This document shows positions 18,636 through 28,350 of a stretch of DNA of 64,000 nucleotides, piece by piece. A program made the translations under genes and the position numbers. How positions within the stretch are numbered: position 1 is the first letter of the stretch; the number at the start of each line of letters is the position of its first letter. The notes below the pieces were generated by a model, which saw only the letters and a list, made by a program, of their open reading frames with translations, was not told the DNA's origin and ran no database searches. Origin of the DNA: Echinicola marina (GTDB taxonomy: Bacteria > Bacteroidota > Bacteroidia > Cytophagales > Cyclobacteriaceae); NCBI RefSeq assembly GCF_020463795.1, contig NZ_CP080025.1, positions 1,863,001 through 1,927,000 of the forward strand, read 5' to 3'.

Positions 18636-18824
18636 ATGAAAGAACTTATCCTATACGCTGTGCTTTTCCTGTTATTGTTCGGACATGCCATCATGGCCTC
18701 CATGATGTATATCACTGTACATAAGGATGAGGAATTGAGCTTTAATGAAAAGAATCAATGGAAATTAAAAGCCCTGGTTTTTCCTGCATACTTCTGGGGC
18801 AAATATAAAAAATACAAGGGCTAA
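18636..18824 (+). CDS. Small single-pass membrane protein, 62 aa
   Basis: ATG-started ORF whose first 28 residues form one hydrophobic helix (LILYAVLFLLLFGHAIMASMMYI), followed by a charged stretch and a second aromatic segment ALVFPAYFWGKYKKYKG. It has no recognisable domain. It is divergent from the dehydrogenase-like gene and has its own upstream space, so it is probably real, but its function is unknown. Confidence 0.55.
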   Translation: MKELILYAVLFLLLFGHAIMASMMYITVHKDEELSFNEKNQWKLKALVFPAYFWGKYKKYKG

Positions 18825-18830
18825 AAATAA

Positions 18831-19145
18831 AGAAGCTGCCTCATAAACCTCTGTCATTGCGATTCTTGGGATACTGAGCTTGTCGAAGTACACCAAGGAG
18901 AAGCAATCTCGTTATACGTGCAATGAGATCACATCGAGATCACTTCGCTTTGCTACCATTGACAGTGACCTGAATCAAAGTCATCCTGACAAAGGAAGGA
19001 TCTCTTTTCCTAATCGTTACTGGAAGAGATGCTTCCTATCGTCAGCATGACATCGATTTGAAGCTCACGTCATACAACTCTTTTATATTTGATAAAATGT
19101 TGATCTCTCGTGATGACGGACTTATTTAGTTATGAGGCAGCTTCT
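18831..19145. mobile_element. MITE-like element with 16-bp perfect terminal inverted repeats
   Basis: AGAAGCTGCCTCATAA at 18831-18846 has its exact reverse complement at 19130-19145. The flanks AAAAATAA (18823-18830) and AAAAATAT (19146-19153) match at 7 of 8 bases, consistent with a target duplication. The 315-bp interior holds no ORF but contains GTCATTGCGA and GAAGCAATCTC, and GTCATCCTGAC with AAGGATCTC, sequences seen often between Bacteroidota genes. It is best read as a non-autonomous transposon or dispersed repeat. Confidence 0.65.
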
Positions 19146-19169
19146 AAAAATATGCGGTGTTAATTTTGC

Positions 19170-19697
19170 TTAGTTTTTCACCAACTGTATGCTGGCCAAA
19201 ATCTTGATTTGGTCGCCTACTACCACGCTTCCTGCTTCGGTAACGGCATTCCAGGTAAGTCCAAATTCTTTTCTGCTGATCTTGCCCTCTAGCTCAAAAC
19301 CTGCCTTGGTATTGCCATAAGGGTCATCTGCTACACCTCCGAAATCAACGGCCAATTCCACTGGTTTTGTGGTGTCTTTGATGGTAAGGTCGCCCTTCAG
19401 GACATAGTCGCCTCCATTCTTTACCAATACGCCATTAGCGAATTTTAACTTTGGGTATTGCTCGGCATTGAAGAAATCACCGGATTTCAAGTGGGCATCT
19501 CTGTCAGATTGGTTGGTGTCTATACTGTCGATATCTGCAGTAAAACCAACATTTGCGCCATCAAAATCTTCAGCAGCTACTTCTGCTTCGCCTTCAAACT
19601 TTTTGAATTTTCCTGTCACTGTAGAAATCACCAAATGTTTCGCTTTGAAATTGATTTCTGAATGGGTAGGGTCGATAGTCCATTTTGTAGTACTCAT
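19170..19697 (-). CDS. YceI family protein
   Basis: A 175-aa YceI-type lipocalin-like beta-barrel: it opens with TKWTIDPTHSEINFKAKH, has SDRDAHLKSGDFFNAEQYPKL in the middle, and ends with GLTWNAVTEAGSVVVGDQIKI. The fold binds an isoprenoid or other amphiphile. The chosen start (19697) gives a protein without signal peptide, so it is probably cytoplasmic, unlike E. coli YceI; an upstream extension to 19748 is unlikely. A TGTATATACA palindrome 58 bp upstream links it to the neighbouring MarR regulator. Confidence 0.92.
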   Translation of the reverse strand: MSTTKWTIDPTHSEINFKAKHLVISTVTGKFKKFEGEAEVAAEDFDGANVGFTADIDSIDTNQSDRDAHLKSGDFFNAEQYPKLKFANGVLVKNGGDYVLKGDLTIKDTTKPVELAVDFGGVADDPYGNTKAGFELEGKISRKEFGLTWNAVTEAGSVVVGDQIKILASIQLVKN

Positions 19698-19754
19698 AAC
19701 TTTTACGGTTTTTATTGTTTTATGAAATTTAATTTTTAAGGTATACACATTGCT

Positions 19755-19764
19755 TGTATATACA
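19755..19764. promoter_or_regulatory. Candidate MarR operator upstream of yceI
   Basis: TGTATATACA is a perfect palindrome and the same ten bases recur inside the palindrome before the marR start (20257-20270). It lies 58 bp upstream of the yceI ATG, between marR and yceI. Binding is inferred. Confidence 0.5.
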
Positions 19765-19783
19765 TGTATTGGTTTAAATTTTT

Positions 19784-20233
19784 TTATCCCCTTAACTTAT
19801 CCAATAAGTCATTGAGAAGATTGACCTCTTCATCGTTAAGGTTAATGACTTTTTTGTTCAGCTGTTGGATCTCATTATCGAGTTTATCCAATAGCGCCAG
19901 GCCTTCCTCAGTAATATGGATGTCCACCTGTCTTCTGTCATTGGGACATTCTTTCCTGCTGACAAATCCCTTTTGCTTTAACTTCTCCACCAAACGGGAA
20001 GCATTGGACATTTTATTCAGCATCCGATCCTGTATGGAGGAAACGGTCATCGGATCTGGCTGATATCCCCTGAGAATCCTTAAGACATTATATTGTTCGG
20101 GAGATATTCCAAAAGGCTTAAATAACTTCACCTGCTGCGTTACAATATAACTTTGAGTATAAAGCAGGTTAACTACTGCCTTGTTCATAGGGCTTTTGAA
20201 TGACTTCTGCTGTATGGCCTCTTCGAGCTTCAT
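19784..20233 (-). CDS. MarR family transcriptional regulator
   Basis: A 149-aa winged-helix regulator. The recognition-helix region is DRMLNKMSNASRLVEKL, followed by the wing KGFVSRKECPNDRRQVDIHITEEG, where the DRR motif is diagnostic; helices at both ends form the dimer. MarR-YceI pairs recur in Bacteroidota, suggesting repression of yceI until an organic acid, phenolic or oxidant signal is sensed. It is likely autoregulated through the palindrome 24 bp upstream of its start. Confidence 0.92.
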   Translation of the reverse strand: MKLEEAIQQKSFKSPMNKAVVNLLYTQSYIVTQQVKLFKPFGISPEQYNVLRILRGYQPDPMTVSSIQDRMLNKMSNASRLVEKLKQKGFVSRKECPNDRRQVDIHITEEGLALLDKLDNEIQQLNKKVINLNDEEVNLLNDLLDKLRG

Positions 20234-20256
20234 GTAAACTTTTTGTTGCTGTATTT

Positions 20257-20270
20257 AATGTATATACATT
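20257..20270. promoter_or_regulatory. Candidate MarR autoregulatory operator
   Basis: AATGTATATACATT is a perfect 14-bp palindrome 24 bp upstream of the marR ATG. It contains the TGTATATACA core found upstream of yceI. Two sites with the same core, each before one gene of the pair, support a shared regulator. Confidence 0.55.
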
Positions 20271-20504
20271 TAATTGACGATAAAGGTTTCATGTTCTGCG
20301 ATTTTTTTAAAAATAATTACGGATAAGACTCTAGCGTGCTGCTTTAGGATACCTTATTAGTCACATTTTTTTGCCAGGCTGATTGATCAAATTGGCCGTA
20401 GACAGGCTTTCGCAGAAGGGTTTTGTTCATCACTTTGGACACCTTTCTCCAGGCAGTTAGATCTGATTAATCTCCGGTATTGGAACAGGATAAGAGCATA
20501 GCCC

Positions 20505-21269
20505 TTATGGGGTTTTTGCTATGAAAAATGGGTTCAAAAGATTTTCCTTATTATAGACCAGACTTTTATTTTCTGGGAATTTTAAAATATCCGCTCCCAA
20601 AGACAGCAAAATCCCATGTGCTGCTGCAGTGTCCCATTCCATAGTAGGGGCAAAGCGGGGGTATAGTTGGGCTTTATCTTCTGCCAACAGCATGAACTTC
20701 AGGGAGCTTCCCATACTTATAATATCGACATTGGGGTAGTCTTTCATGAACTTTTTGGTTGTCTCGCTTTGATGGGACAAGCTCACCACAATGGCTTTTA
20801 TGGCTGTACCGTTTTTGGCCTTTAGTTGATATGGTGCCTGTTGTCCCTCTTGCTTCCAGGTCCCTTCATTACTGTTACCCCAGTACATCCAATCCAAAAC
20901 CGGAGCATAGAGCACACCCATTATAGGTTTGTCTTTGTGGATCAAGGCTATATTTACTGTAAATTCTCCATTCCTCTTGACAAATTCCTTTGTTCCATCC
21001 AGAGGGTCCACCAACCAAAAATATTCCCAACGTTTACGTTCTTCATAAGGGACCTTCCTTCCTTCTTCAGACAGTATTGGGAGCCCTGTATGCTTGAGCT
21101 CTTGGATGATCTCCTCATGTGCCGCTTTATCTGCCTCCGTGAGTGGTGAGTCGTCAGCTTTGTATTCCAGACCAAAATCGCTCGATTGGTATACCTTCAT
21201 GATTGAAGTCCCTGCAGCTCTTGCGGCCATTACAGCCGTTTGGGTAAGTTGTTCGATATTGATGTTCAT
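20505..21269 (-). CDS. cysQ: 3'(2'),5'-bisphosphate nucleotidase
   Basis: A 254-aa inositol-monophosphatase-fold enzyme that removes the 3' phosphate from PAP, a by-product of sulfate assimilation. Metal-binding residues are visible as SEEG (E68, E69) and DPLDGTKEF (D88, D91), with the last Asp in PTMEWDTAAAHGIL. Length fits CysQ. It begins 3 bp after the stop of the ABC permease gene, so it is the third gene of the ybbA-ybbP-cysQ operon, a grouping with no obvious metabolic link. Confidence 0.92.
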   Translation of the reverse strand: MNINIEQLTQTAVMAARAAGTSIMKVYQSSDFGLEYKADDSPLTEADKAAHEEIIQELKHTGLPILSEEGRKVPYEERKRWEYFWLVDPLDGTKEFVKRNGEFTVNIALIHKDKPIMGVLYAPVLDWMYWGNSNEGTWKQEGQQAPYQLKAKNGTAIKAIVVSLSHQSETTKKFMKDYPNVDIISMGSSLKFMLLAEDKAQLYPRFAPTMEWDTAAAHGILLSLGADILKFPENKSLVYNKENLLNPFFIAKTP

Positions 21270-21272
21270 GGA

Positions 21273-23792
21273 TTAACTTCTCAAAATCTCCATTGGCGGC
21301 TTATTGATAATGTTCTTGCCATTTAGCCAACCCAATAAGACAGTGATGGCTGTGATCAGCACATAGATGATGCCCGCTTCCTTCCAGGCCCATTGTACAG
21401 GAAATTCAAATATCCATATATTTAACATGGCGGTGGCCAAAAATGAAAGCAAAATACCACTCAGTGAAGCCAAACTTCCCAAAAAGAAGTATTCTAGGGT
21501 GTTGATGGTCCTGACCACAGGCGAACTTGCACCCAGGGTCCTCAAGAGAATGCTTTCCCGCATTCTTTGGTATTTGCTGATAATCAATGAACTCACCAAG
21601 ACCAAAATACCTGTGATAATGCTAAACAAGGCCATGAACTGAATGACAAAACTGATCTTGCCCAAAATCTCCTCAAAGGTGTCTACGATTAATCCCAGGT
21701 TGATCACAGAAATATTGGGGAAGGCCTTTACGATCTTGTTCTGTACTTGCGCGGCCTGTTTGTCTGTTGCTGATTTGGTAATAATGACATGGAATTTAGG
21801 GGCTTTTTCCAAGACATTTTCCGGAAACAAAACCAGAAAATTGGTAGAAACCTGCCTGAAATTGACTTCTCTGAAACTGCCTACATAGGTTTTGATGGGC
21901 CTGCCCTGAACATTGAAAACAATTTCGTCCCCGATTTCTATCCCCGTTCTTCCTGCATAGCCCTTGTCAAAGGAAATGAAAATACTGTCCTTAGGTGATT
22001 TAACCTGATGCAATTCCCCTTCGACCAAGGTCTCCGATTTTATCAGGCTATCCCTGTAGGTGACCCTGAACTCTCTATTATAAAGCCCCCTGGATCTCTT
22101 TTTCTCATCCGCCAGTGCTGCATTTTCGCTTTTGTCTATGCCATTGATGGACTCCAGCCTCATGGTGACAATGGGTACTTCCTGCATGACCGGTAGGCCT
22201 TCTTTCAAAACCGATTGCTTTACCTCTTCCACCTGCGAAGATTGAATATCAAAGAAGAGCATATTGGGTTGGTCTTCCTTATCGGCAAATTTTACCTGGT
22301 CCAGCAATTGATTTTGGACAAAGAACAGGGTGGAGATCATGGCAGTGCCCAGGCCAATAGTAGCGATCAGGGAAATGGTTTGGTTGTTGGGCCTGTATAG
22401 ATTGGCCAGTGATTGGCGGACAGGATAATTCAAGGAAAGTGGCAAGAACCTTCTGATCAGCCACATGATTCCAGTGCCCACAAACCATAAGGAGGCAAAG
22501 GCCAATACTACAAAACCAGTAAAGCCTAAGGCTTCCCTCCAGCCATCCAACAGGTAAAAACTAAAGGAAAATATAAATACACCTATGGCCACCATAACTA
22601 ACCAGCGCCAAGGGTCCTTGCTGAATTTTACAGCATCCTCATCGGTTCGCAAAGTCATCATTGGAGGGACTTTCCTTATTTTTAGCAAGGGTAGAAAAGC
22701 AAATAGAACCGAGATAAACAATCCTGTGATAATGCCAAAAGCCACTGCTCTCCATGAGACAGCTACGCTGACATCTACCGGTAAAAAATCACTGAATACT
22801 TGGGGCAGGATAAATTGAATCAAACTGCCCAATAATGCTCCCAGTAATGAACCTGCCAAGCCCATCAATTTGATTTGGCTTAGGTAAATCAAAAAAGTGT
22901 CCATGGAGGAGACACCCAAACAGCGTAACACGGCTACGGAAGCCAGTTTTTCTTTCACAAAAACATTGACCGCACTGGCTACTCCTACACATCCCAGCAA
23001 TAGGGCAACAAAGGCCACCAGGCTCAGGAAATCAGATAGATTGGCAAATGACCTTCCGGTAGATCTCTTTTGGTCTTCTACCGTGTCCGCATCCACATGG
23101 TCTTCCTCCCAGGCTTCGTCATAGGCTTTGATCATCTCATCAACATTTGTTCCTTGATCAAAACGGTAATACCGCTGGTAATTCACCCTGCTGCCATACT
23201 GGATCAAACCGGTCTCATCAGCATATTTCATCGGGATATATACAATTGGGGCGACGGTAGCGGTTATCCCAGTTTGGCCTGGGGCACTCAATAAGGAACC
23301 AGCTATCACAAACTTGACTTTGCCCACTTTGATGCTGTCTCCTACGGAAGCATTGAATTGCTCCATGAGGATTTTCTCTACCAAAGCTTTGGGCTGTCCA
23401 TCTCTGAAATCCTGTGCCGCTGATAATGGGGCTGTTTCCAAAGTGCCGTAAAAAGGAAAGTCTCCTTCTAGCGCCCTGATCTGAACCAGTCTGCTCTCAT
23501 CGGATTTGGTAAAGGATACCATGCTGGCAAAATTGATTTCCTCGGCCAGCTCATTGGCCATGGTGTCCAATTCCTGCTCTCCAAGCGGTTTGTTGTTTTC
23601 CAGAACAAGGTCCGCTCCCAACAGCTCCCTGGCTTGGTTGTCAATGTCCTTGGACAAGTTATCTCCAAAAGAGCTGATGGCTACCAAGGCAGCAATCCCG
23701 ATGACAATGGAAGAAATAAAAAGTAGGAGTTTGCCTTTGTTCTTTCGAAAATCCCTAAAGGCCATTTTAAGAATCCATTCGAATCTATGCAT
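21273..23792 (-). CDS. ybbP: ABC transporter permease, FtsX/MacB type (YbbP-like)
   Basis: An 839-aa inner-membrane protein. The N-terminal helix is followed by a large extracytoplasmic MacB_PCD domain (about 40-250), then several FtsX-type helices (250-480), a second periplasmic domain, and a final set of three helices near 700-830 (ending PPMEILRS). This double FtsX layout is that of YbbP. Partnered with a LolD/YbbA-type ATPase it should act as a mechanotransmission-type ABC system that moves lipophilic substrate or signals across the inner membrane, not as a classic importer. Its start overlaps the ATPase stop by 8 bp. Confidence 0.88.
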   Translation of the reverse strand: MHRFEWILKMAFRDFRKNKGKLLLFISSIVIGIAALVAISSFGDNLSKDIDNQARELLGADLVLENNKPLGEQELDTMANELAEEINFASMVSFTKSDESRLVQIRALEGDFPFYGTLETAPLSAAQDFRDGQPKALVEKILMEQFNASVGDSIKVGKVKFVIAGSLLSAPGQTGITATVAPIVYIPMKYADETGLIQYGSRVNYQRYYRFDQGTNVDEMIKAYDEAWEEDHVDADTVEDQKRSTGRSFANLSDFLSLVAFVALLLGCVGVASAVNVFVKEKLASVAVLRCLGVSSMDTFLIYLSQIKLMGLAGSLLGALLGSLIQFILPQVFSDFLPVDVSVAVSWRAVAFGIITGLFISVLFAFLPLLKIRKVPPMMTLRTDEDAVKFSKDPWRWLVMVAIGVFIFSFSFYLLDGWREALGFTGFVVLAFASLWFVGTGIMWLIRRFLPLSLNYPVRQSLANLYRPNNQTISLIATIGLGTAMISTLFFVQNQLLDQVKFADKEDQPNMLFFDIQSSQVEEVKQSVLKEGLPVMQEVPIVTMRLESINGIDKSENAALADEKKRSRGLYNREFRVTYRDSLIKSETLVEGELHQVKSPKDSIFISFDKGYAGRTGIEIGDEIVFNVQGRPIKTYVGSFREVNFRQVSTNFLVLFPENVLEKAPKFHVIITKSATDKQAAQVQNKIVKAFPNISVINLGLIVDTFEEILGKISFVIQFMALFSIITGILVLVSSLIISKYQRMRESILLRTLGASSPVVRTINTLEYFFLGSLASLSGILLSFLATAMLNIWIFEFPVQWAWKEAGIIYVLITAITVLLGWLNGKNIINKPPMEILRS

Positions 23793-24462
23793 GTTGACTT
23801 TCTTGAATTTTTCCTCCTTTGATATGAATGATTTTATGGGTCTTGGCGGCTAGCTCCGTGTCATGGGTCACCATGATCAGGGTGGTACCAGAGGCCCTAT
23901 TGAGATCAAAAATCAAATTTTCTATCATTTCCCCTGTTTCTGTGTCCAGATTACCTGTAGGCTCATCGGCAAATAGTATCTTGGGTTCATTGGCAAAGGC
24001 CCGGGCTATGGAAACCCGCTGTTGTTCTCCACCTGATAATTGACTTGGATAATGGGTGGCCCTGTCCTTAAGTCCTACTTTTTCCAATAATTCCAAAGCC
24101 TTGTCCTTGGCATCTTTTCTCTTTTTTAATTCCAATGGCACCATCACGTTTTCCAAGGCTGTCAAAGTAGGGAGTAATTGGAAGTTTTGGAAAATAAAGC
24201 CTATTTCCTGGCTTCTCACTGCAGCTCTTTCATCTTCTGTCATTCCGTCCAGTTGATGCCCGTTTAAGCTAATGCTCCCCTCGCTGGCACTGTCCAGGCC
24301 GGCACACAATCCCAAAAGGGTGGTCTTCCCACTTCCAGAAGGTCCCACAATGGCCACACTGTCCCCCGCAGCAACGCTCATATTGATATCGTCCAGTACG
24401 GTTAGTTTTCTGGAACCACTTTGGTAGATCTTACTTACATTTTTAACAGAAAGTATGCTCAT
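23785..24462 (-). CDS. ybbA: ABC transporter ATP-binding protein (YbbA/LolD type)
   Basis: A 225-aa ABC ATPase. Walker A is GPSGSGKT (40-47), the signature is LSGGEQQ (142-148), Walker B is ILFADEP (162-168), and the D-loop GNLD and switch MVTHD follow. The IGFIFQNFQLLPTLTALENVMVPLEL stretch is characteristic of the MacB/LolD/FtsE group. It is the first gene of the operon with ybbP and cysQ and is divergent from a tesA-like gene, the arrangement known for tesA-ybbA-ybbP in E. coli. Confidence 0.92.
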   Translation of the reverse strand: MSILSVKNVSKIYQSGSRKLTVLDDINMSVAAGDSVAIVGPSGSGKTTLLGLCAGLDSASEGSISLNGHQLDGMTEDERAAVRSQEIGFIFQNFQLLPTLTALENVMVPLELKKRKDAKDKALELLEKVGLKDRATHYPSQLSGGEQQRVSIARAFANEPKILFADEPTGNLDTETGEMIENLIFDLNRASGTTLIMVTHDTELAAKTHKIIHIKGGKIQESQHA

Positions 24463-24782
24463 ACATTTTAGTTATAGATAAAACAGGAAATAATTTTGGT
24501 CTCCTTTTTGATTTTATATTCTTTGGCCAAAATAACCATCAAAATATAGGGCCTAAATAGAAAATTAATCAATTTTGAATGGGCTAGATGGTCTTCCCGG
24601 TAGTGATGAATTGCTTTCATCATTGGTATCCAATAAGGCGCCATGGACTATTTTCTGTTCAACAAGGTGAAAATAGCCTTGAATGATGGGGCAGCACAAA
24701 GCCTATTTATAGGAAACCGGGCAGGCTATTCTAACGTCAATAAGTTATTAAATCGTAATTTAGGAACAATAAGTTTCATAAC
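24463..24782. other. Divergent promoter region of ybbA and the tesA-like gene
   Basis: A 320-bp gene-free stretch between two divergent genes. It is AT-rich near both starts. I see no operator-like palindrome and no small ORF worth listing. Confidence 0.35.
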
Positions 24783-25475
24783 ATGACCAAAACAAGCATA
24801 TTAAAATCCATATTAAGCCTTTCGATAATAGGCATTTTTTTTAGCGCATGCAGCACAGACCAAAAACAAGCTTCAGATGAGAAGGAAGAGGCCAGGCTTA
24901 CGGATAGTGCGGCCCAAGAAGAAAAGAAAAAGACCATCCTGTTTTTTGGGGACAGCATGACCGCCGGCTACGGTGTGGATCAGTCCCAGGCCTTTCCGGC
25001 ATTGGTTCAGGATAAGATAGACAGTTTGGGGCTGAACTATAAGGTGATCAATGGCGGGCTAAGTGGGGAGACCTCTGCAAGTGGGCTTTCCAGAATTGAC
25101 TGGTTTCTGGAAGAACAACCTGATATTTTTATTTTGGAGCTTGGAGGCAATGATGGATTGAGAGGCATACAGCTGGATGAAACCAAAAAGAACCTACAAG
25201 GCATCATAGATAAAATCGAGGAAAAATATCCCGATACGAGAGTCATCCTGGCAGGAATGCAAATTCCGCCCAATATGGGCCAAGAGTATACCGCTGAATT
25301 CCAGAAAATGTATCCTGAGATAGCAGAAAAAAACGATTTGGTGCTGATCCCATTCCTATTGGAAGGGGTTGGGGGAAATGCTGCGCTCAACCAGCCCGAT
25401 GGGATTCATCCCACCGCCGAGGGGCATCAATTGGTCGCCAAAAATGTATGGGAATTTTTAGGGCCGGTACTATGA
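24783..25475 (+). CDS. SGNH-hydrolase lipoprotein (TesA-like arylesterase/thioesterase)
   Basis: A 230-aa lipoprotein: hydrophobic leader then lipobox FSAC with Cys23. A charged linker precedes the SGNH domain. Block I is GDSMT (56-60) with nucleophile S58, block II has the oxyanion Gly in NGGLSGETSASG, block III is GGNDGLRG, and block V is PDGIHPTAEGH with the catalytic Asp and His. It should hydrolyse esters or thioesters, probably at the membrane surface facing the periplasm. It is divergent from ybbA-ybbP, matching the classic neighbourhood of tesA. Its stop codon lies inside the terminator stem. Confidence 0.9.
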   Translation: MTKTSILKSILSLSIIGIFFSACSTDQKQASDEKEEARLTDSAAQEEKKKTILFFGDSMTAGYGVDQSQAFPALVQDKIDSLGLNYKVINGGLSGETSASGLSRIDWFLEEQPDIFILELGGNDGLRGIQLDETKKNLQGIIDKIEEKYPDTRVILAGMQIPPNMGQEYTAEFQKMYPEIAEKNDLVLIPFLLEGVGGNAALNQPDGIHPTAEGHQLVAKNVWEFLGPVL

Positions 25476-25491
25476 TTATACCGGCTTTTTT
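25463..25491 (+). terminator. Terminator overlapping the end of the tesA-like gene
   Basis: GCCGGTA (25463-25469) pairs with TACCGGC (25479-25485), followed by six T residues. The loop contains the stop codon of the esterase gene, so terminator and coding sequence share bases. Confidence 0.88.
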
Positions 25492-25864
25492 CCTGCTCAT
25501 ACAAACTAAATTTTGACCGTTTATAATTTTTAAAAATCAGCCTGAAAAAGTATATTTTTGTATTATTTATAATGAAAATTATTTTTCACGATATTATTTT
25601 TAATCAATGACTTTGTTTTTTGCTGAAAAGTTAAAGTATGGCCTGTCCTGATCTTTTTTAATCAATACACTAAAACCATTTAGCTAATATTTTTTTTATA
25701 TCTTTCCATTCTAAAGAATAACCTAATCAAATATTTCAATTTCACTGGAATTAAGAAACATATTCTGTTAGTTTTAAACTTTAGATGAATCATGGTTCCA
25801 GTAATGTTCTTTGGGTTTAGCTAAATAATAATCAAACTTAAAAGACAATTTAAAAAAATCAAGT
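25492..25864. other. Long AT-rich leader region of the GMC operon
   Basis: About 370 bp without ORFs, strongly AT-rich and with several T-runs. It should contain the promoter of the GMC oxidoreductase operon and possibly a long untranslated leader. I found no riboswitch-like conserved structure. Confidence 0.35.
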
Positions 25865-27607
25865 ATGAGCTTTCAAATTAAATCTCCCGGAGAAGCATAC
25901 GATGTAATTATCGTCGGTTCAGGTGCCGGAGGGGGAATGGCCTCAAAAATCTTGTCAGAGGCAGGATTTTCAGTAGCCGTTGTTGAAGCGGGGGGAGATT
26001 TTGACCCTGCCAAAGAGGAAGACAGGACCCAACTTAGGTTTCCTTGGGAATCTCCACGTAGAGGTGCCAGCACGCAAAACAGGCCTTTTGGTGATTTTGA
26101 TGCGGCCATTGGTGGATGGGATATTGATGGTGAGCCTTACACCAAAGCAAATGGAACTGAATTTGATTGGTTCCGTTCCAGAATGGTAGGTGGACGTACC
26201 AATCACTGGGGAAGGATTTCCCTGCGTTTTGGTCCTAATGATTTTAAAAGAAAGAATATAGATGGTCTGGGTGATAACTGGCCTATCGGCTATGAAGACC
26301 TCAAGCCATATTACGATAGAGTAGATAAATTGATCGGAGTATTTGGCTCCAAAGAAGGTATTTATAATGAACCGGACGGTTTTTTCCTTCCTCCTCCCAA
26401 GCCACGTTTGCATGAACTTTTCATCAAAAAGGGAGCTAATAAGGTGGACATTCCGGTAATGCCTTCTCGTCTTTCCATTCTTACCAAGCCTATTAATAAT
26501 GAAAGGGGTGCTTGTTTCTTCTGTAACCAGTGTAACAGAGCTTGTCAGGCCTATGCGGATTTCTCTGCAGGAACCTGCTTGGTAAAACCGGCCATGAAAA
26601 AGGGCAAAGTAGACCTTTATACCTATGCAATGGTTCGTAAGGTGACTACTGATGATAAGGGACTTGCAACAGGCGTGTCTTATATCAGCAAGGTGGACAT
26701 GAAGGAATACAAGCTTAAATCAAGAGTGGTGGTGCTGGGTGCTTCTGCCTGTGAATCTGCCAGGATCATGTTGAATTCCAAATCCAAAGTTCATCCTGAT
26801 GGATTGAGCAATGGGAGCGGAATGATCGGTAGGTACCTCCATGACTCTACTGGGGCCGATAGAATGGGCTTTATTCCTGATTTGGTAGACAGACAGAAAT
26901 ACAATGAGGACGGTGTAGGTGGTATGCACGTTTATACGCCTTGGTGGTTGGACAATAGTAAATTGGACTTTGCCAGAGGTTACCATATCGAATACTGGGG
27001 CGGTATGTCCATGCCTAGCTATGGTTTTGGTTTTGGTATGGATACCATCAGGAAGCATATCAAGGATGAATTCGGTAATCCAGGCCCTGCAGGAGGCTAC
27101 GGTGCCGGATTGAAAAAAGATATTCGTCGTTATTTCGGTTCCATGGTAGGGATGTCAGGTAGAGGGGAAAGTATCCCTCGCTATGAAAATTACTGTGAGA
27201 TAGACAATAACACCGTGGATAAATACGGTATCCCAGTATTGAAATTTAATTACACTTGGTCAGACCAGGAAATCAAACAGGCCAAGCACATGCAGGATAC
27301 TTTTGAGGAAGTACTGACCAATGCGGGTGCGGTATTGTTTGGTGAAAAAGCAGGACCGGATAGTAAGTACGGCCTCCATGCCCCAGGTAGGATCATTCAC
27401 GAAGTGGGTACTACCAGAATGGGCGACGATCCCAATTCTTCTGTGGTAAACAGCAACTGCCAGGCACATGAGTGTAAGAACCTATTTGTAGTGGATGGCG
27501 GTCCATTTGTTTCTCAAGCTGACAAAAACCCAACTTGGACTATTTTGGCATTGGCTTGGAGAACATCCGACTTTATAGTTAGTGAATTGAAAAAGAAAAA
27601 TATCTAA
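25865..27607 (+). CDS. GMC-family FAD oxidoreductase (glucose/gluconate dehydrogenase-like large subunit)
   Basis: A 580-aa FAD enzyme. The Rossmann motif VGSGAGGG is at 17-24 with an acidic residue at the end of the second strand (VVEAGG). The FAD-contacting region [16 protein letters not shown] is typical, and the C-terminal GMC segment ends [31 protein letters not shown] cysteine group ([11 protein letters not shown], about 220-230) is notable. Family members oxidise sugars or alcohols and pass electrons to a cytochrome. It has no signal peptide; export may rely on the twin-arginine signal of its small-subunit partner 11 bp downstream. Confidence 0.9.
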   Translation: MSFQIKSPGEAYDVIIVGSGAGGGMASKILSEAGFSVAVVEAGGDFDPAKEEDRTQLRFPWESPRRGASTQNRPFGDFDAAIGGWDIDGEPYTKANGTEFDWFRSRMVGGRTNHWGRISLRFGPNDFKRKNIDGLGDNWPIGYEDLKPYYDRVDKLIGVFGSKEGIYNEPDGFFLPPPKPRLHELFIKKGANKVDIPVMPSRLSILTKPINNERGACFFCNQCNRACQAYADFSAGTCLVKPAMKKGKVDLYTYAMVRKVTTDDKGLATGVSYISKVDMKEYKLKSRVVVLGASACESARIMLNSKSKVHPDGLSNGSGMIGRYLHDSTGADRMGFIPDLVDRQKYNEDGVGGMHVYTPWWLDNSKLDFARGYHIEYWGGMSMPSYGFGFGMDTIRKHIKDEFGNPGPAGGYGAGLKKDIRRYFGSMVGMSGRGESIPRYENYCEIDNNTVDKYGIPVLKFNYTWSDQEIKQAKHMQDTFEEVLTNAGAVLFGEKAGPDSKYGLHAPGRIIHEVGTTRMGDDPNSSVVNSNCQAHECKNLFVVDGGPFVSQADKNPTWTILALAWRTSDFIVSELKKKNI

Positions 27608-27618
27608 AGGACAGGACG

Positions 27619-28329
27619 ATGAATAGAAGAGAGAATTTAAAACTGCTATTTACTGGATCTTTGGCTTCTGGTCTGTTTATGACTGGTTGTGGTCCTGAAG
27701 CGCCTAAGGAAATTGCCCATGCGCCCACTATCGGTGAAGGAACCAAGTGGGGAAGAACTCCAGAGGAAATGATCCGCAATGCCGAGCTGGAAGCGGAAGT
27801 TTTCTTTAGGGAGGATGAAATGAAAAAGTTAAACTACTTAGTGGATGTGATCATTCCCAAAGACGATGTCTCAGGAAGTGCCACTGAAGCTGGAGTGCCT
27901 GATTTTATAGAATTTATTGTCAAGGACATGCCCCAATACAAAACACCAATGAGAGGTGGACTGATGTGGTTGGATACGCAATCCGAAGACAGGTTTGGCA
28001 AGCCTTTTATGGAGGCGAGTGAAGAGCAGAGAATTGAGATCATCGATGATATAGCTTTTCCAGAGAAAGCTAAACCAGAGATGAGCCGTGGTGTTAAATT
28101 CTTTAACATATTGAGGGACTTGACCTCCACAGGTTTCTTTACTTCACAAGAAGGCTTCAAAGACCTAGATTATAAAGGTAACCGTCCTAATGTTTGGGAT
28201 GGTGTGCCTGATGAGGTAATGGCCAAACATGGATTCAAATTAGAAGAAAAATATATTCCTTTATATATGAACCCTGATACCAGATCTACGCTGGCACAGT
28301 GGGATGATGAAGGAAATTTAATTGGTTAA
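27619..28329 (+). CDS. Gluconate 2-dehydrogenase subunit 3 family protein
   Basis: A 236-aa small-subunit protein. The N-terminus has a twin-arginine-like NRRENLKLLF, a hydrophobic helix and a lipobox-like MTGC, so it is probably exported and lipid-anchored. The body fits the subunit 3 family: NYLVDVIIPKDDVSGSATEAGVPDFIEFIV and a later FFTSQEGFKDLDYKGN. It lies 11 bp after the GMC large subunit and is followed by a strong terminator, so the two form a complete two-gene operon. The complex likely works in the periplasm on a sugar or polyol. Confidence 0.9.
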   Translation: MNRRENLKLLFTGSLASGLFMTGCGPEAPKEIAHAPTIGEGTKWGRTPEEMIRNAELEAEVFFREDEMKKLNYLVDVIIPKDDVSGSATEAGVPDFIEFIVKDMPQYKTPMRGGLMWLDTQSEDRFGKPFMEASEEQRIEIIDDIAFPEKAKPEMSRGVKFFNILRDLTSTGFFTSQEGFKDLDYKGNRPNVWDGVPDEVMAKHGFKLEEKYIPLYMNPDTRSTLAQWDDEGNLIG

Positions 28330-28350
28330 TTGTTTGTTTTGGATGTGAAA

